A DNA stretch of 64,000 nucleotides from Chrysaora quinquecirrha (Eukaryota > Cnidaria > Scyphozoa > Semaeostomeae > Pelagiidae): assembly GCA_014526335.1 (NCBI GenBank), contig JACTAT010000316.1, forward strand, positions 124,001-188,000, in the 5' to 3' direction. The notes below the pieces were generated by a model that made no database searches, was not told the origin of the DNA, and worked only from the letters and a program-made list of their open reading frames with translations. How positions within the stretch are numbered: position 1 is the stretch's first letter; each line of letters starts with the position of its first letter. Both the position numbers and the translations under genes were made by a program. Of the stretch, positions 7,827 to 19,189 are shown piece by piece.

Positions 7827-10800
7827 AACTGTTTATATTCACTCTGGTATACCAGAAGGCCTGCAACTGTTTTATATATATTGTTATATATTATATTGAT
7901 TGACTGTTTCGGTTTCATTCTGTATACCTATTATTTGGTCCCTCTTTTTTAGCATAAAGGAGAGGCTTGGTTGGACGAAATTTATCTTTGATAGAAATCT
8001 ATATACCACTATGTGTATTCATTTTTTCATCCTGATACATCGGGGAACAGCCTAAATCTCGATCTTTCAGAAGGTACAATTGATCGCATAGAATGTTAAC
8101 CCGATCATGCAGAGTGTAGATCTCCATAGCAAAAAGTGAAAAATCTCAATGGTGAAAAATTTGAATGTTGATCAAGCAGAATGTAGAACTCAATCTTGCA
8201 CAACGTTTCATTGTAGATCTATGGTGCCGAAACTAGATACTCTTAGCTGAATCTTGGTCTTCTCATTCTGAACTCGATCCATAATTATACAACTTGATTG
8301 CTGTGTTGTCATTTTGACAGTAAACGTATTCTGGAATACCTTTTCACAGTGACCACATGCCATAGTAAAAGTACTACAAATAACAAACTCATCCACAAGT
8401 CATGCCAGTATGGGAAAATGATGTCATTTTTAAGCAAACTGAAGAAATACAGAATTTAGCCTGCCAAAACAGCTTGTTTGTGACAGATGTGAAACCTTTT
8501 TGATTGCCTTCACCAATCTTGTATTATTTTTAGTGGTCTTCAGGTTGTTTTATGGAACAGAACCTAATATATTTTGAAAAAACGTGTTGGTTAAATATGA
8601 TATTAAATTTATAAAACTCAAATGCAAATTCTACATCATTTTAGATCAAGGCCAAAAAATTCCCTAAACACACAACAAGTATACCTTCCAAAAGACTTGA
8701 AATTGACTTATTCTTGAAATTGGGATTTTAATATTTACAATAAAAACAGAAAGACTAATCTATAATTGAGTTAAATGAACTTGCATTTCTGTACATGCCA
8801 AAGGTCATATAAATGAGTAATATCCTTGTAACTGTTAGCCATCTTACAGTCAATAGATACACGTCTATGAGAGAAAAAAGGTAGATATTGGTATATTGGC
8901 TTTGTTAGTTGAATATTCCATTTCTCATCGAGATCCTAGAAGCTTCATCCCACTACCACTCCCTGCTTCATTTCTCGAAAAATAAAAGAATAAAGCAAAC
9001 AAAAAAATGGAAAAAGAATGATAAGTAAAAAATTTTACAAAGCTTTTGTATAAGGAATTTAAAGTATTAGGAGTCATTAGAGGAGGAAGACAATCAAAGA
9101 CCTACAAAGGCCTAGTTACAGATATGGCCTAGATATCAAGCAGAACAAACTGTTGTTTTCAGTGAATGTATTAACACTATACTGTAGTGACGTTATTTCT
9201 AACATTTATTCTATGTTTATTATGAAAACAAAGCTTACTTCATTGTATAAATGGTGCTTTTCTTCTCTTCATCTTTATTTGCAGGGGTATATCTACAAGT
9301 AGATACGCTGAAAACAAATTTCATGAATTCGTGCCATTTCCCTGACAGCTCTGTTTCCTTTAAGTGTTGCTATTCTCGAGACAAGTTTCAGCTACATGCA
9401 AGAATCTTTAAAACTGATTTTGCTAACACTTCTTCTATGCCAGTTTCCTGCTGGCCATGTAATTCTTGTGAGTTTTACCTAGCTTGAGTGTGTAACTGAA
9501 AATCAATTAAGTCTGAACTAAGATCTTTGCAAAGAGTAGTAGATTTATTCATACAGTGTATGTTTGAATGTTTATGTATAAGTGACGATTTAAAATGGTA
9601 GCTGTAAAGAGGGATACTGACGTTCACATCTAACAAAAATGTGTTCTTGCCCTAATTTTCCTATTTTCAATACTAATTTTATGCTTAATAACGGTCAAAT
9701 CTTTTCAATCTAAAGTTATTTCTGATTTATTCATAGTTATGAACAAATTTCAGCTTCAAGAGTCTTAAGAGATTATGTATTGCATATTCGCTCTTTCCAA
9801 TGCCAACCCTCCTAATTATCTATTGCCAATTTGACCTATTCCCTATTTAAACAATGGCAAAGGTGTGAACGATTCACAGTGGCAATTATCATCAGGAGGA
9901 ATAGAATTACATAATTTCTCAGAATCAATCCATAAAGTTTTAAAATCGCAAAATAAATGATTGTCAACATCCAAAAAGACGGCAAAAAGAAACCAAAGTG
10001 GGCAATACTAATTCAATTTTTCAATGTTCAATTTCTATTTCACCATTGTTCAATTTGTATTTCGTCATAAAGATATTATCAATGTCATAAATATATTATT
10101 GACATTATAATATATTTGTTTATTGTTTCATTTTCATTTTATCAGAAAGCTATTTCTTATATTTGCTATATGTTTCATTTCAGAAAAATTACCATACAAA
10201 GATATAGAACATTCAAATCTAAGGTTGCGAGGAAGCTCAAGATTAACAGGAAACATCATTCTGTTTTGTCACACTAGTACAATGACCAAAAACATTGTGA
10301 TAAAAAAATTAAAGGTGAAGAAAACATTATTTTGCTGCTCTGTCATTGAAGAAATCGTTCTGTAGTCTTTAATTTTGTTTTTACAATGTTTTCAGTCATC
10401 CCTAAAAGTCAACACATTCTGTGCTGTGGATAAAAATGAACAGAACTTAAGAAACAAGCTTCATTGTAAGGTTTCACCTACAGTATCTATTTTTGTTATT
10501 ATTTATTATACTACTTCTCTAACAATTATATTCAAGAATTAGTTCTCTAGCAGTGATCTTCAAGAATTGCTCATGACTGGCAATTTCATTTTGTATAAAT
10601 TTCTGTATAGTGAACACCAAGAATCATTCATAAAGATCACAGGAAATAAAAGAAATATAAAAAAAAGAAAAACCAATAAAAGAAACATAAAAAGAGGCCT
10701 GTCACAAAGCCGCTGCAAGCATTGCTGGAAATTCTGGGAGAAATGGATATTGTATTTGTAATCAATGGACTTTTGTGTTTGTAATCAAAATCTACTTTTG

Positions 10801-10959
10801 TCTTTCTTTTTAATGAGATTTTTAAAAATATAAGTGGAAAAAATTCTGTTGTGCTACTACATCAAACCTTCAAACATATATCCTCTGCAGAAATGTCAAC
10901 TTTCCATTCTTCTTCTACAGCGTCAGATGTTCCAAGGGATTTTCCATTGCTTCATTTCA

Positions 10960-11713
10960 TTACTTTCTCTCTGATTATCAAAAATTACTTGATAATCAGC
11001 ATTAGTAGCAATATCGCAAGCTAAACGTCCTTGTGGAAATGGTGATTGTCATAATACACAAGCAGAAATCGATTTATAGTGAGAAGCTTTTGTGAACAAA
11101 GCGGCTACTTCTTTATTGTCCTTTATTTCGCTCATCAAATCGTCCATTATAACAATGCAATTTGCCGCTTTATTCAGTTTATTTATATTTATTCGTTTTA
11201 TAATTTCTATATTCCCTTCTCCATGTCTCGGTTTCAACTTTTGAAAAAACTCTGGCTGTTCAACTCCATAAAACCATAATATTTTTTTAATAATTTCCCT
11301 TCTTTATCTGAAGTGACATTTCTCCAATTTTGTAATAATTTTTCAACCCAATAAGTTTTGCCACAACCAGATTTGCCAGTTAACAAAAGTGTAAAAGGAT
11401 TTTTTATTACAGTTTCCACTACTTGTGGTTTATGATCATAAATCGATTTAAGCTTCGTTCTATATTGATCATATAAAACACTGTCAATATGATTCAAAGA
11501 CGATAAAATATCTTGACGAGATTTTTCTTCTTTAGACACTCCCATTGTCATGCCCTTGCCGTATAAATTTTGAAATTCATCCCCATATCTCATGCGCTTA
11601 TGTCCTTGTCTTCGAATTTCATAATCATCATCATCATCATTTTCACTTTCGTTTTCAGAATGTTCCGATTCAGATTCAGGCAAATAGACATCAAATTTTA
11701 GTTTTCTCTTCAT
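10960..11713 (-). pseudogene. Second Polinton packaging ATPase, broken
   Basis: The ATG at 11713 opens an acidic N-terminus (SENESENDDDDDYE), then a canonical P-loop LLLTGKSGCGKTYWVEK. After a frameshift near 11275 the second frame gives KLKPRHGEGN and a canonical Walker B, CIVIMDDLMSE, then ALFTKASHYKS. A TGA at 11049-11051 stops it. Below that, QSPFPQGRLACDIATNADYQ continues the family down to about 10960. Unlike the copy at 758-1456, both nucleotide-binding motifs are intact, but the frame is broken. It marks a second, decayed Polinton in the same orientation. Confidence 0.75.
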
Positions 11714-11885
11714 TATTATTAACTAAATCCTTATGATAAAAGCCCTTAAATATATACAAAACAACTAGCAAAACAGAAAAACAAAAAAACAAAACTAATT
11801 ATTTAGTAATTTATTCCTTAATTTTATTCTATTCTTTTTCTTCTTTTCTAATTCCTGTTTTCTTTTCTTAAATAACAAAAACTCC

Positions 11886-12311
11886 TTAAACTCTTCTATT
11901 TCTCTCCCTCTCTTTTTTCTCTTTACTTCTATTTACTCTCTCATCCACACTTTCACTCTCACTCACATCTTCCTCACTCATGCCCTCTCTCACACCCTCA
12001 TTTACAATCTCAATTTCACACTCTTCTTCTCTCTGCACTTCACTACCCCGTCCTATTGATTCTATAGGTAAATTTAGTTCTAAATCTTCTTCTAAACTAT
12101 GCTGTTTCACATCTTCTCTCTTTTCCTGCTCCTCCCGCTCTTTCCATCTTATCTCCATGTCTTTTATACTTATCGGTTTTCTAGCTACTCCGCGAGGCGT
12201 GAGCTCGATGCTTATAGGTAATATCTTTTTCTTTTCTGTTGTTGACAAGACACGTTCTTCTTCTTTTTGTAATTTTTCAGCTTCGACAATATTTTTTGCC
12301 AATTTCGCCAT
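11886..12311 (-). CDS. Charged low-complexity protein, unknown
   Basis: A 141-aa frame from the ATG at 12311. It is dominated by Glu, Lys and Arg (KLQKEEERVLSTTEKKK, VNRSKEKKERERNRR), with one less biased part (PISIELTPRGVARKPISI). It is likely disordered or coiled-coil. It lies upstream of the broken ATPase on the same strand, so it may belong to the second Polinton. No family recognised. Low complexity could also produce such a frame by chance. Confidence 0.3.
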   Translation of the reverse strand: MAKLAKNIVEAEKLQKEEERVLSTTEKKKILPISIELTPRGVARKPISIKDMEIRWKEREEQEKREDVKQHSLEEDLELNLPIESIGRGSEVQREEECEIEIVNEGVREGMSEEDVSESESVDERVNRSKEKKERERNRRV

Positions 12312-12548
12312 TGGAGCCTTTAATTCCTTAAATTTTCTCCATATTATCTATGGCTGCTTCTATAAACTCTAAAAATACAAAATAGAACTAATATATTAAT
12401 TAACCTGTCACTCCAACATTTTATTATTAATTTCCAAATTATACAGAAATAAAATAAATAAAAGATATGAGTTCTATAAAATCACATACAGTTTCCTATT
12501 CTTATAATTTCTCCATTAAATTTTAAGGCATGTATATTCACAATGTGT

Positions 12549-14213
12549 GTTTGATATCCACAGCCCCGGCCCTCGGGGCCCTCATTTTGGAGCCCCGGGG
12601 CCCTTGGGGCCCCCTATATTTTTTAGTGATATTTCAGGTCAAGGTCTCCAAATTTCATTAAAACAAAGAAAAGTAGACGTTTTTATGGTGAAAGGCAATT
12701 AAGTACACTTTTTTATGCGAAAATTTTATAAGAAACCTAGATCTAGCCACTTAAAATTTTAGAAACTTACAGAACTAAATAAAAAATAATTAAGAAACTG
12801 GTGATATTCAACGCGAGGAATTTTACTCTTTAAAAAAGCGTACAAGATTCCTGTTGAAGATAATTGATTTCTTAGGGATTTCCAAAAAATCAATACAATT
12901 TGCGGCAGGGTGTGTATGATTGCAAACTCTGTTTCTATCAAGTTTTCAGACGAAACAACTCATTTCCAACATATTCTTGTGTTGCTCTTAATAAGTTGGG
13001 TGATTGAAGGGCATTATTGTCTTGCATAAAGAGATTTCAAGTGGAAAAATTGTTGAAAAGTTTGTATTTGTTTTTTCATTCCACGACATGTAGTTTACAA
13101 AATTTGTACTGTAATATTATCACAGTAAATCAAATCTGTGCTTTGAAACTTGAGCTTCTTCGGTATTCAGATTACAAAATTCTGGAATGATGAGTGGTGA
13201 CCGCATGCCGCACAGAGAGCAAAAACATGTACATTCAGTAAATCCTATTTTTGTGGTAAGTCCTCGAAAAAAAAACGAAATGTTAAAAAACTGCAGGCTG
13301 ATCTTTTCGTTAAAACAATGGCTAAAACAGGAGCAAATTGGAGCAAATTGGATGGGAGCGGGGATGCATGGTAAAGCTTGATACTTTGATGCTACTTCTA
13401 AAAAAAAAACAATTTAAAAATGCCCTTTCTGTGAGACTTTACCATAAAAACCTCTTATATGAATTGTTTCGACAAACTTTTGTGGACTTGACAACATTTT
13501 ATCATTACATCATCATTATACAGAATATGTACTTGAGTAAGAAATGGATTTTGAGTATTGCAGATATCGAGGGGCAATTCACTCCTAATCACACACACCC
13601 TGCCGTAAATTCTATTGATTTCATGGAAAATCCTTTTTTCAACAGGAATCTTGTACACTTTTTTAAACAGTTAAATGCCCCTCTTTGAATATCACCGATT
13701 CTTAATTATTTTGATACAGAGATGTTGTTGTTCTACAAGTTTCTTAAAGTTTATGAGTGGCTACAATCATTGCTAGCAACATTGGGGACGCTACTGTATG
13801 TTATAAGTATATTTTACCTTGAAAACCCCATCCCATTATAATATATTTAGGTAATTAGACCCCCAACCCAGTGACGGGACCACTGGCAACATCAATTTCA
13901 CCAACATTGAATTGGGGGAGTGGGTATGCGTCTTTAGGGTGAGAATTTTGAAAATTGAAATTTTTGGCAAGGATCGTAGACATATTGTAGATCAAGGTTT
14001 CTTATAAACATTTTCTCATAAAAAAATGAACTTTGATGCGAATTCTAGGAATATAAAATGGCCCTTCTGCTCGGTTTTGCCATAAAAACGTCTACTTTTC
14101 TTTGTTTAAACGAAATTTGGAGACCTTGAACTGAAATATCACTGAAAATATAGGGGGCCCTGGGGGCTCCAAAATGAGGGCCCCGAGGGCCGGGGCTGTG
14201 GATATCAAACACC
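12549..14213. mobile_element. Fold-back DNA element with long GC-rich inverted ends
   Basis: The left end starts gtttgatatccacagccccg at about 12549. The right end is its reverse complement, ending near 14213 (cggggctgtggatatcaaac). The inverted similarity continues inward over several hundred bases (for example agtagacgtttttatgg against ccataaaaacgtctactttt, and the region around 12820-12930 against 13570-13680), so the arms are long and the unique centre small. The tips have stacked palindromic GGGCCC/CCCGGGG blocks in an AT-rich setting. No transposase is encoded and I found no clear target duplication. A diverged partial copy lies at 58320-58540. Confidence 0.65.
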
Positions 14214-14255
14214 CATTCGCAATTTCATCTTTAAATTTTTTAATTGTCAAATCCA

Positions 14256-15294
14256 TTATAATAATAATTCACCTTCTTCAGGCTCCAACGACATCGAACT
14301 TATGATTTCAAAACAATCTTCACGACATTTTTCTTCAGCAATATTATTATTTTCTATAAAAGAAAAATATAATTAATAAATTTTAATCTATCTAAATAAT
14401 TCAACCTGACTTAAAATTAGCAAAAAACGTTAGACCATCTTTTTCTATTTTCTTCAAAATATTTTTTTCCATTGCCGCATAAACTTCCTTTCATCTTTTC
14501 TGTCCCTGCAACCAATTACTAGCATAAGACAAATGCATTCTATTAAAATAACTTAACTCTTACCTAATTCCTCAGCATTTTGCAACACCTCGTCTTCTTT
14601 CTTTTTATCACCTTCCTCCTCTTCATCATGGACATTGACTACTACAAAAACATAAAATTGACAAAGGCATTTTACTATATTATTAAAATACATGTTCAAT
14701 AACTGAATTTAAAAATAAACTAAATTACCTTTACCTTCAATTTCTTGTTCAGCTTCAAATTCCGAATATGTAAATACTTTTTTAGACTTCATATAAAATC
14801 GTGTGTTTTCTTCAATAGATTGCCGATGTTTACGTTGTATTCGAAAACGCCGATCATTTGACTTCTCACGTCATCTTTCTTCCAGTTTAATTTTGTCATG
14901 AGTAACTTATTTAATTTGCTATCTAAATCCTATAAAAGAAAACAAAACTTTTAATAACATAAAAACTTTTTAACAATATTTGAAGAATTAAAGTCAAAAA
15001 AATTAAACTTACATAAAAAACTCCATCTTTGAATACTTCTCCCTTGGTTATTTTGAAAGATAACAGGCTCAATGTGTGTCTTCTCTTTTCAAAGCCGAAA
15101 GGTAGCAACATATCGGACTCTCCAAAATTAAGTATTTCACTAGTGACATTGTAAAATAGACATTCAATTAGATTTTCCTTTTGGCCAATATTACAAAATA
15201 TGAGCATCTTTGGCTCTTCTGACATTTTGAGTAATTTATTGTATGGTGACTCCTCTTCTTTCAGAATCTTTTGAAGCTGAGCATCTCTTGACAT
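14256..15294 (-). CDS. Spliced small gene of unknown function (second Polinton region)
   Basis: The first exon starts at the ATG at 15294 (MSRDAQLQKILKEEE...) and ends at the donor tat|gtaagttt near 15012. Further exons are suggested by good splice sites: ttcttttatag before ~14930, a small acidic exon (VNVHDEEEEGDKKKEDEV) between tttttgtag and gtaagag near 14570-14640, and a last exon (NNNIAEEKCREDCFEIISS) after tttcttttatag ending at 14256. The second exon needs a frameshift near 14870, so the copy may be broken. No domain recognised. A strong similarity to any Polinton protein is not evident to me. Confidence 0.4.
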
Positions 15295-15699
15295 CTCCGT
15301 TCGATGATAACTAAACCTAAAACTCAAAAACTTAAGTTTAAATACTTCAATATGATTGATTGACAGCTGACATATTTGAGATCCAATTACACATGGGTAT
15401 TATAAAAAGCATGCAAATATATCAGAAGCTCCATAATAATTTTTTCAGTGCAAGAAAGAGAGAATAAGTCATTTTATCAAAGATCAAACATGCAAAACAA
15501 CTGGGATTGTGATGTTATGTTAAAAAATGAAGTCGCCTCACAATTCATTCACGAAAAAATTTAGGACTTGAGGAGCAGAGCCATACTAATATGTAACTAT
15601 GTGCAGTTAGATGATGGGCATCAATGCTGTAGAAGGGTAAATATCAAAAATTAATTTTTTTAGTTAATGTTGTGTTTACTATCCTAGTCCATCAAAATA

Positions 15700-15775
15700 A
15701 CGAATCTCATGACATTGGCCAGAGCATTCGTCGATAGCCTTTCGAGTCTGAGAGGGGTGGTGTTAACTAAACGAT
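15700..15775. repeat. Inverted copy of the 5640-5715 repeat
   Basis: Contains attggccagagcattcgtcg and ctttcgagtctgagag. It is the reverse complement of the block at 5640-5715 with a handful of mismatches. The 10-kb spacing and opposite orientation could mark ends of one larger element or two separate insertions; the sequence does not decide. Confidence 0.5.
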
Positions 15776-15839
15776 TATATGATCGACATCTTAGTGAATC
15801 TAAATTAATTAAAACTTTTTGATCTTTCCTTATCTAGTT

Positions 15840-16850
15840 CACCCTCAGAATACTGAACAGGATTTGCACATGTCCTCTGTGGTGGATCACTTCCCCAAAT
15901 CTTTGATGATTAAGAAGATGCGAGTTCTGAGGCACTGCCATTGACTGAGCCATCATCTGCATATTTTTTGTGCAATTGTATGCCCACATGCATCATAAAT
16001 TGGATAATGCTTGATAAAGCTTGTGCCATGGAATGGGTTGACTTGTTTCTGTCAGCTGTTTGTGACAAAGTTTCTCATCTTTATTTTCTTCAAGGAGAAA
16101 AGCATCCCCCTGAGTAGCTGAACGTCTGTGATCAAGATGCTTCCTCTTGTTATCTATCAGTGTGGGTACAGCTGAAGTTGAATCTCAAGTATTTGAAACA
16201 TCTTTATGAGAATCAACATCAGGAGCGCTCTCTCTAAGAAATATCAGGGCTTGATCCCCCGATATCTTGTTTTTGCAAATAATTGGAGGAATTTTGATCA
16301 GAGTCACAAAATTCTGAGAAGCTACTGTCTTCATTGATTTCTGAAGAATGAATTCCTGTGGGCAATGGGTTTGTGTTGCACGATCCTCACCAGATCTTTT
16401 TTAATGTATCATAATGTCCATAGACCAGCTTACGAGTACCAGCAATGAGAGCTTTTGAAAAACCCTGACACAGCCACTTAACTTTCTCTTGCACCCTATT
16501 ATACCCTGTGCTTATTTGTTTTTGCTCATTCTTCCTTATTGCGTGATATTTCTTACTTTCTTACTTCCTTGGTGACACATCAACGGGTCCAAATGGATGA
16601 TCATCGTCAGTTGTTTTGTTATAGCGTTTTGCCATTTCCACTCTTAGTGATTTGTACTGGGCTGTCTTGTCAGCATCAAAGTCGACATTGTTGTTACTTT
16701 GTAACCAGCCAGGAACTCGATAAGTGAGGCATGCATGTCATCTATCAACCTTAAAACCTTTTTCTTACCTTCTTCTTTCCTTTTCTTGGCTTTTTGGGGG
16801 AGGAAATTGTCTTCACAGACATAAATTTCAGCTAGGGAAGTTGGGGCCAT
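15840..16850 (-). pseudogene. Myb/SANT-like multicopy repeat protein, decayed
   Basis: From the ATG at 16850 the frame reads MAPTSLAEIYVCEDN and KRKEEGKKKVLRLIDDM. It then continues after frameshifts with DADKTAQYKSLRVEMAKRYN, GPVDVSPRK and EKVKWLCQGFSKALIAGTRK down to about 16390, and further pieces (KRKHLDHRRSATQGDAFLLE) to about 15950. Several stops interrupt it. The alternation of basic helices resembles the trihelix/Myb-SANT DNA-binding partner proteins found in many invertebrate transposon families. The family name is my inference, and no intact domain remains. Confidence 0.4.
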
Positions 16851-16869
16851 GATTGTTTCAATGTCAAAT

Positions 16870-17115
16870 GCTTCACAGTATACACAAGCGCTTTTTGTTC
16901 ACTTTTGTCCCAGCTGGCTGAGTGACTCAACATTTTGCGTTTATATGAGGGACAATCTCGCATTTTTGGCTGGGATCCTGGCTAGTCAAGTTACTCGTTT
17001 CTCTCATATAAACAGGCAGCTGGGATAATGTTTATTTTGAATACATGGCGGGTAACTTGGACTGCTGAGTAACTCGGCTAGCCGGGTAACTTGGTGCCAT
17101 ATAAACAGGCCCTCA
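16870..17115. repeat. MITE-like repeat
   Basis: Ends with ccatataaacaggccctcag and contains two internal copies of tttatatgag and repeated gagtaac/gttactc motifs on both strands. Short non-coding elements beginning GGCCTGTTTA are common non-autonomous DNA transposons. The left boundary is unclear. Confidence 0.3.
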
Positions 17116-18643
17116 GCCTATCTTTCCTTTTCCTTGTTGACTCTGATTTGGACAAGACAGTTTGATTGCTCAGCTGTTGATCTTCAGTAAGTTCTTCGTT
17201 GTCTGCAGACATTTCCATGTTTTTCTGCAGACGCTTTCCAGACTACGCTCAGAAATACTGACGGGTTACAGAGTGTAGTCTGGTTATAGAGCATGTTATT
17301 GTTCTTTTGTTACTATTGGAAGAGGGGATTGAGACAGCCACTCAGTCTCATTCTTATCTCCAATTTGAAAGAATGAAACTGTGCTTTCCACAGTTATCTC
17401 AGTGCAAAGAGGAGGCAAGGAAGAATCAGTTATTCTTGTACAGAACATTGCTGTATAATTACATTAGTGGCGTTGCATTGCATGACATGCTCCCAGATAA
17501 AAGCGAGATTTGATTTCAAGCTGACAAAAAGAACCACATGATTGTAGCTTTCAAGCTGATTAAAATCTCCAAATAATAGTAGATCAAGTAGAGGTACATT
17601 AGTTTTCAAAAATTTGTGGACACTTTTAATTTAGGACGATTTTTGTCTGAAAATATTAATGTCCGAAATTTGAGGTAGTCCAAAATTTAAAATGTCCATA
17701 AATCATGCCTATCAATAATATGCATACTATATATTATGTTATTGGAGATTGGAGGTCCAAGGCACTAACTCTGCTCCTGTGAGTGAACACAGAAAATACT
17801 GTAACCTCTAAAACGCAAAGAACTCATTGTTCCAGCAGATCGATCAAGCAAAAATCCACCACAGCAAACCATTATGTTTATGTTTTCGTTCTGCCAAATC
17901 CAACAAATATTTTAGACCTAAATATTTGAAAATCAGTCTCAAAATCGAAAGTTTTGGTCCTGGTGTGCTAATTAAGTTACCCAAGAATTGAGAAGGGATG
18001 TGAGTGTGATAAAGTCTATTTTAATTCAGTTAGTTTTATTATTTTTAAAAAGAAAAATTCTAAGCACCGTGCTTTTTCTGCTGTCCAAAATCGAAATGGC
18101 AAATCATCCAAAATAGGAAAAAACTGATCAAAAACCTTTTGGTCCGAAAATATTCTGTCCGAAATATATGGGTCCGATTATTTTCAGAACTAATGTAAAC
18201 TCAAAAGCCAAGAGCAAGCTCATTAGCTTGTGGAACATTATATCCATTATACTAATCAAGAAGACACTACCTTACTTGACGAAAATATGTTTGCTGGCAG
18301 GAGGTCCAATTCTGGACATCTTTCTTATTTACATCATCATCATGCAGCCCATGAATATGTGGACCAAACACTTCAATTACTTGAAGTAAAAAAATTCTAT
18401 GAATGGGATAATGTTGTAGATAAAGATTACAAGCTTGATGGGCTAAATGCCTATCCAATTTTTTATGATTGTGTTTATTGTCCTGGTCAGATAGATTATG
18501 TATGAGACCATCATCCCTAACAGATAGATTATGTATGATACCATCGTCCCTAAGAGCAGCAGAAAACAAAAACCATTTCCAATCGGGATGGGTTTGAACC
18601 TGACTTCAGCATTTGTGTCACAACACGTACAATCTCCATCAAT
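17116..18643. other. No recognised gene
   Basis: Short open frames at 17307-17513 and 18230-18505 have no identifiable domain. Around 17610-18170 the words gtccgaaa and gtccaaaa recur, suggesting an old repeat. The inverted motif agatagattatgtatgagacc / agatagattatgtatgatacc is duplicated in tandem near 18490-18545. Confidence 0.4.
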
Positions 18644-18852
18644 CTCCTAGCCTTAAAATGTTCTTTTGCTTCATTACGCTAACGTAGGCAATTTCCTGTA
18701 CTCAAATTCATGTCGAGACATTTACGCAAATTATGAGAAAATAAAGAACAATTCATAAGTAATATATTTCTAAATATCAACCAACAAGGAAAAGCAATAA
18801 ATGAATGCGGAGACAAGTGTCGCTGCACAGAAGCATATGGAAAACCCCAACA
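18644..18852 (-). repeat. BEL/Pao LTR (3' copy)
   Basis: On the minus strand it starts TGTTGGGGTTTTCCATATGC at 18852. It matches 29460-29675 base by base except for scattered changes and the missing 7 bp near 18674. The outer boundary is set where similarity stops (ctcctagcc). Flanking target duplication was not found. Confidence 0.75.
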
Positions 18853-19189
18853 CACTATCCTCCTTGACTCAGACTGAGTGAAGCATAGAGCGAGTTTTCC
18901 ATTGCGAGTCCTTAGCTGCAGCCTGCTGCGATTTAGCCCATACTAATTCCCCGTTTTCCTTTAGTGCCATTCCTTCCTCACATCTGACACTCCGTTCATC
19001 TTTCTCATTCTCATTCCCTTCACATTCCTACACATCCCTACCATTCACCTCAAAAGGAAATAATTTCTGCAAAGGTCTATTCATAAATTGTGGCTTACCT
19101 CTTGCCATTGTTCGTACCTTTGCTCCTCGCACAATTCCATCTCTTCCCTTGATCAAATCCTAAACCCGACCCATCTTCCATTGACTTCT

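Larger units (their letters stand above)
6433..10950. other. AT-rich stretch without a recognised gene
   Basis: No convincing coding region. Local duplications are listed separately. Short open frames near 9251-9487 and 10123-10365 follow acceptor-like sites (tttatttgcag, gtttcatttcag) but carry no recognisable domain. Runs such as aattcaattcaataataca near 6880-6990 are simple-sequence-like. The rest looks like decayed intergenic or intronic DNA. Confidence 0.5.

Noticed and set aside
9251..10365. Exons following acceptor-like sites at 9285 and 10183
   Set aside because: The frames are short, contain no known domain and have no partner exons; too weak to call.
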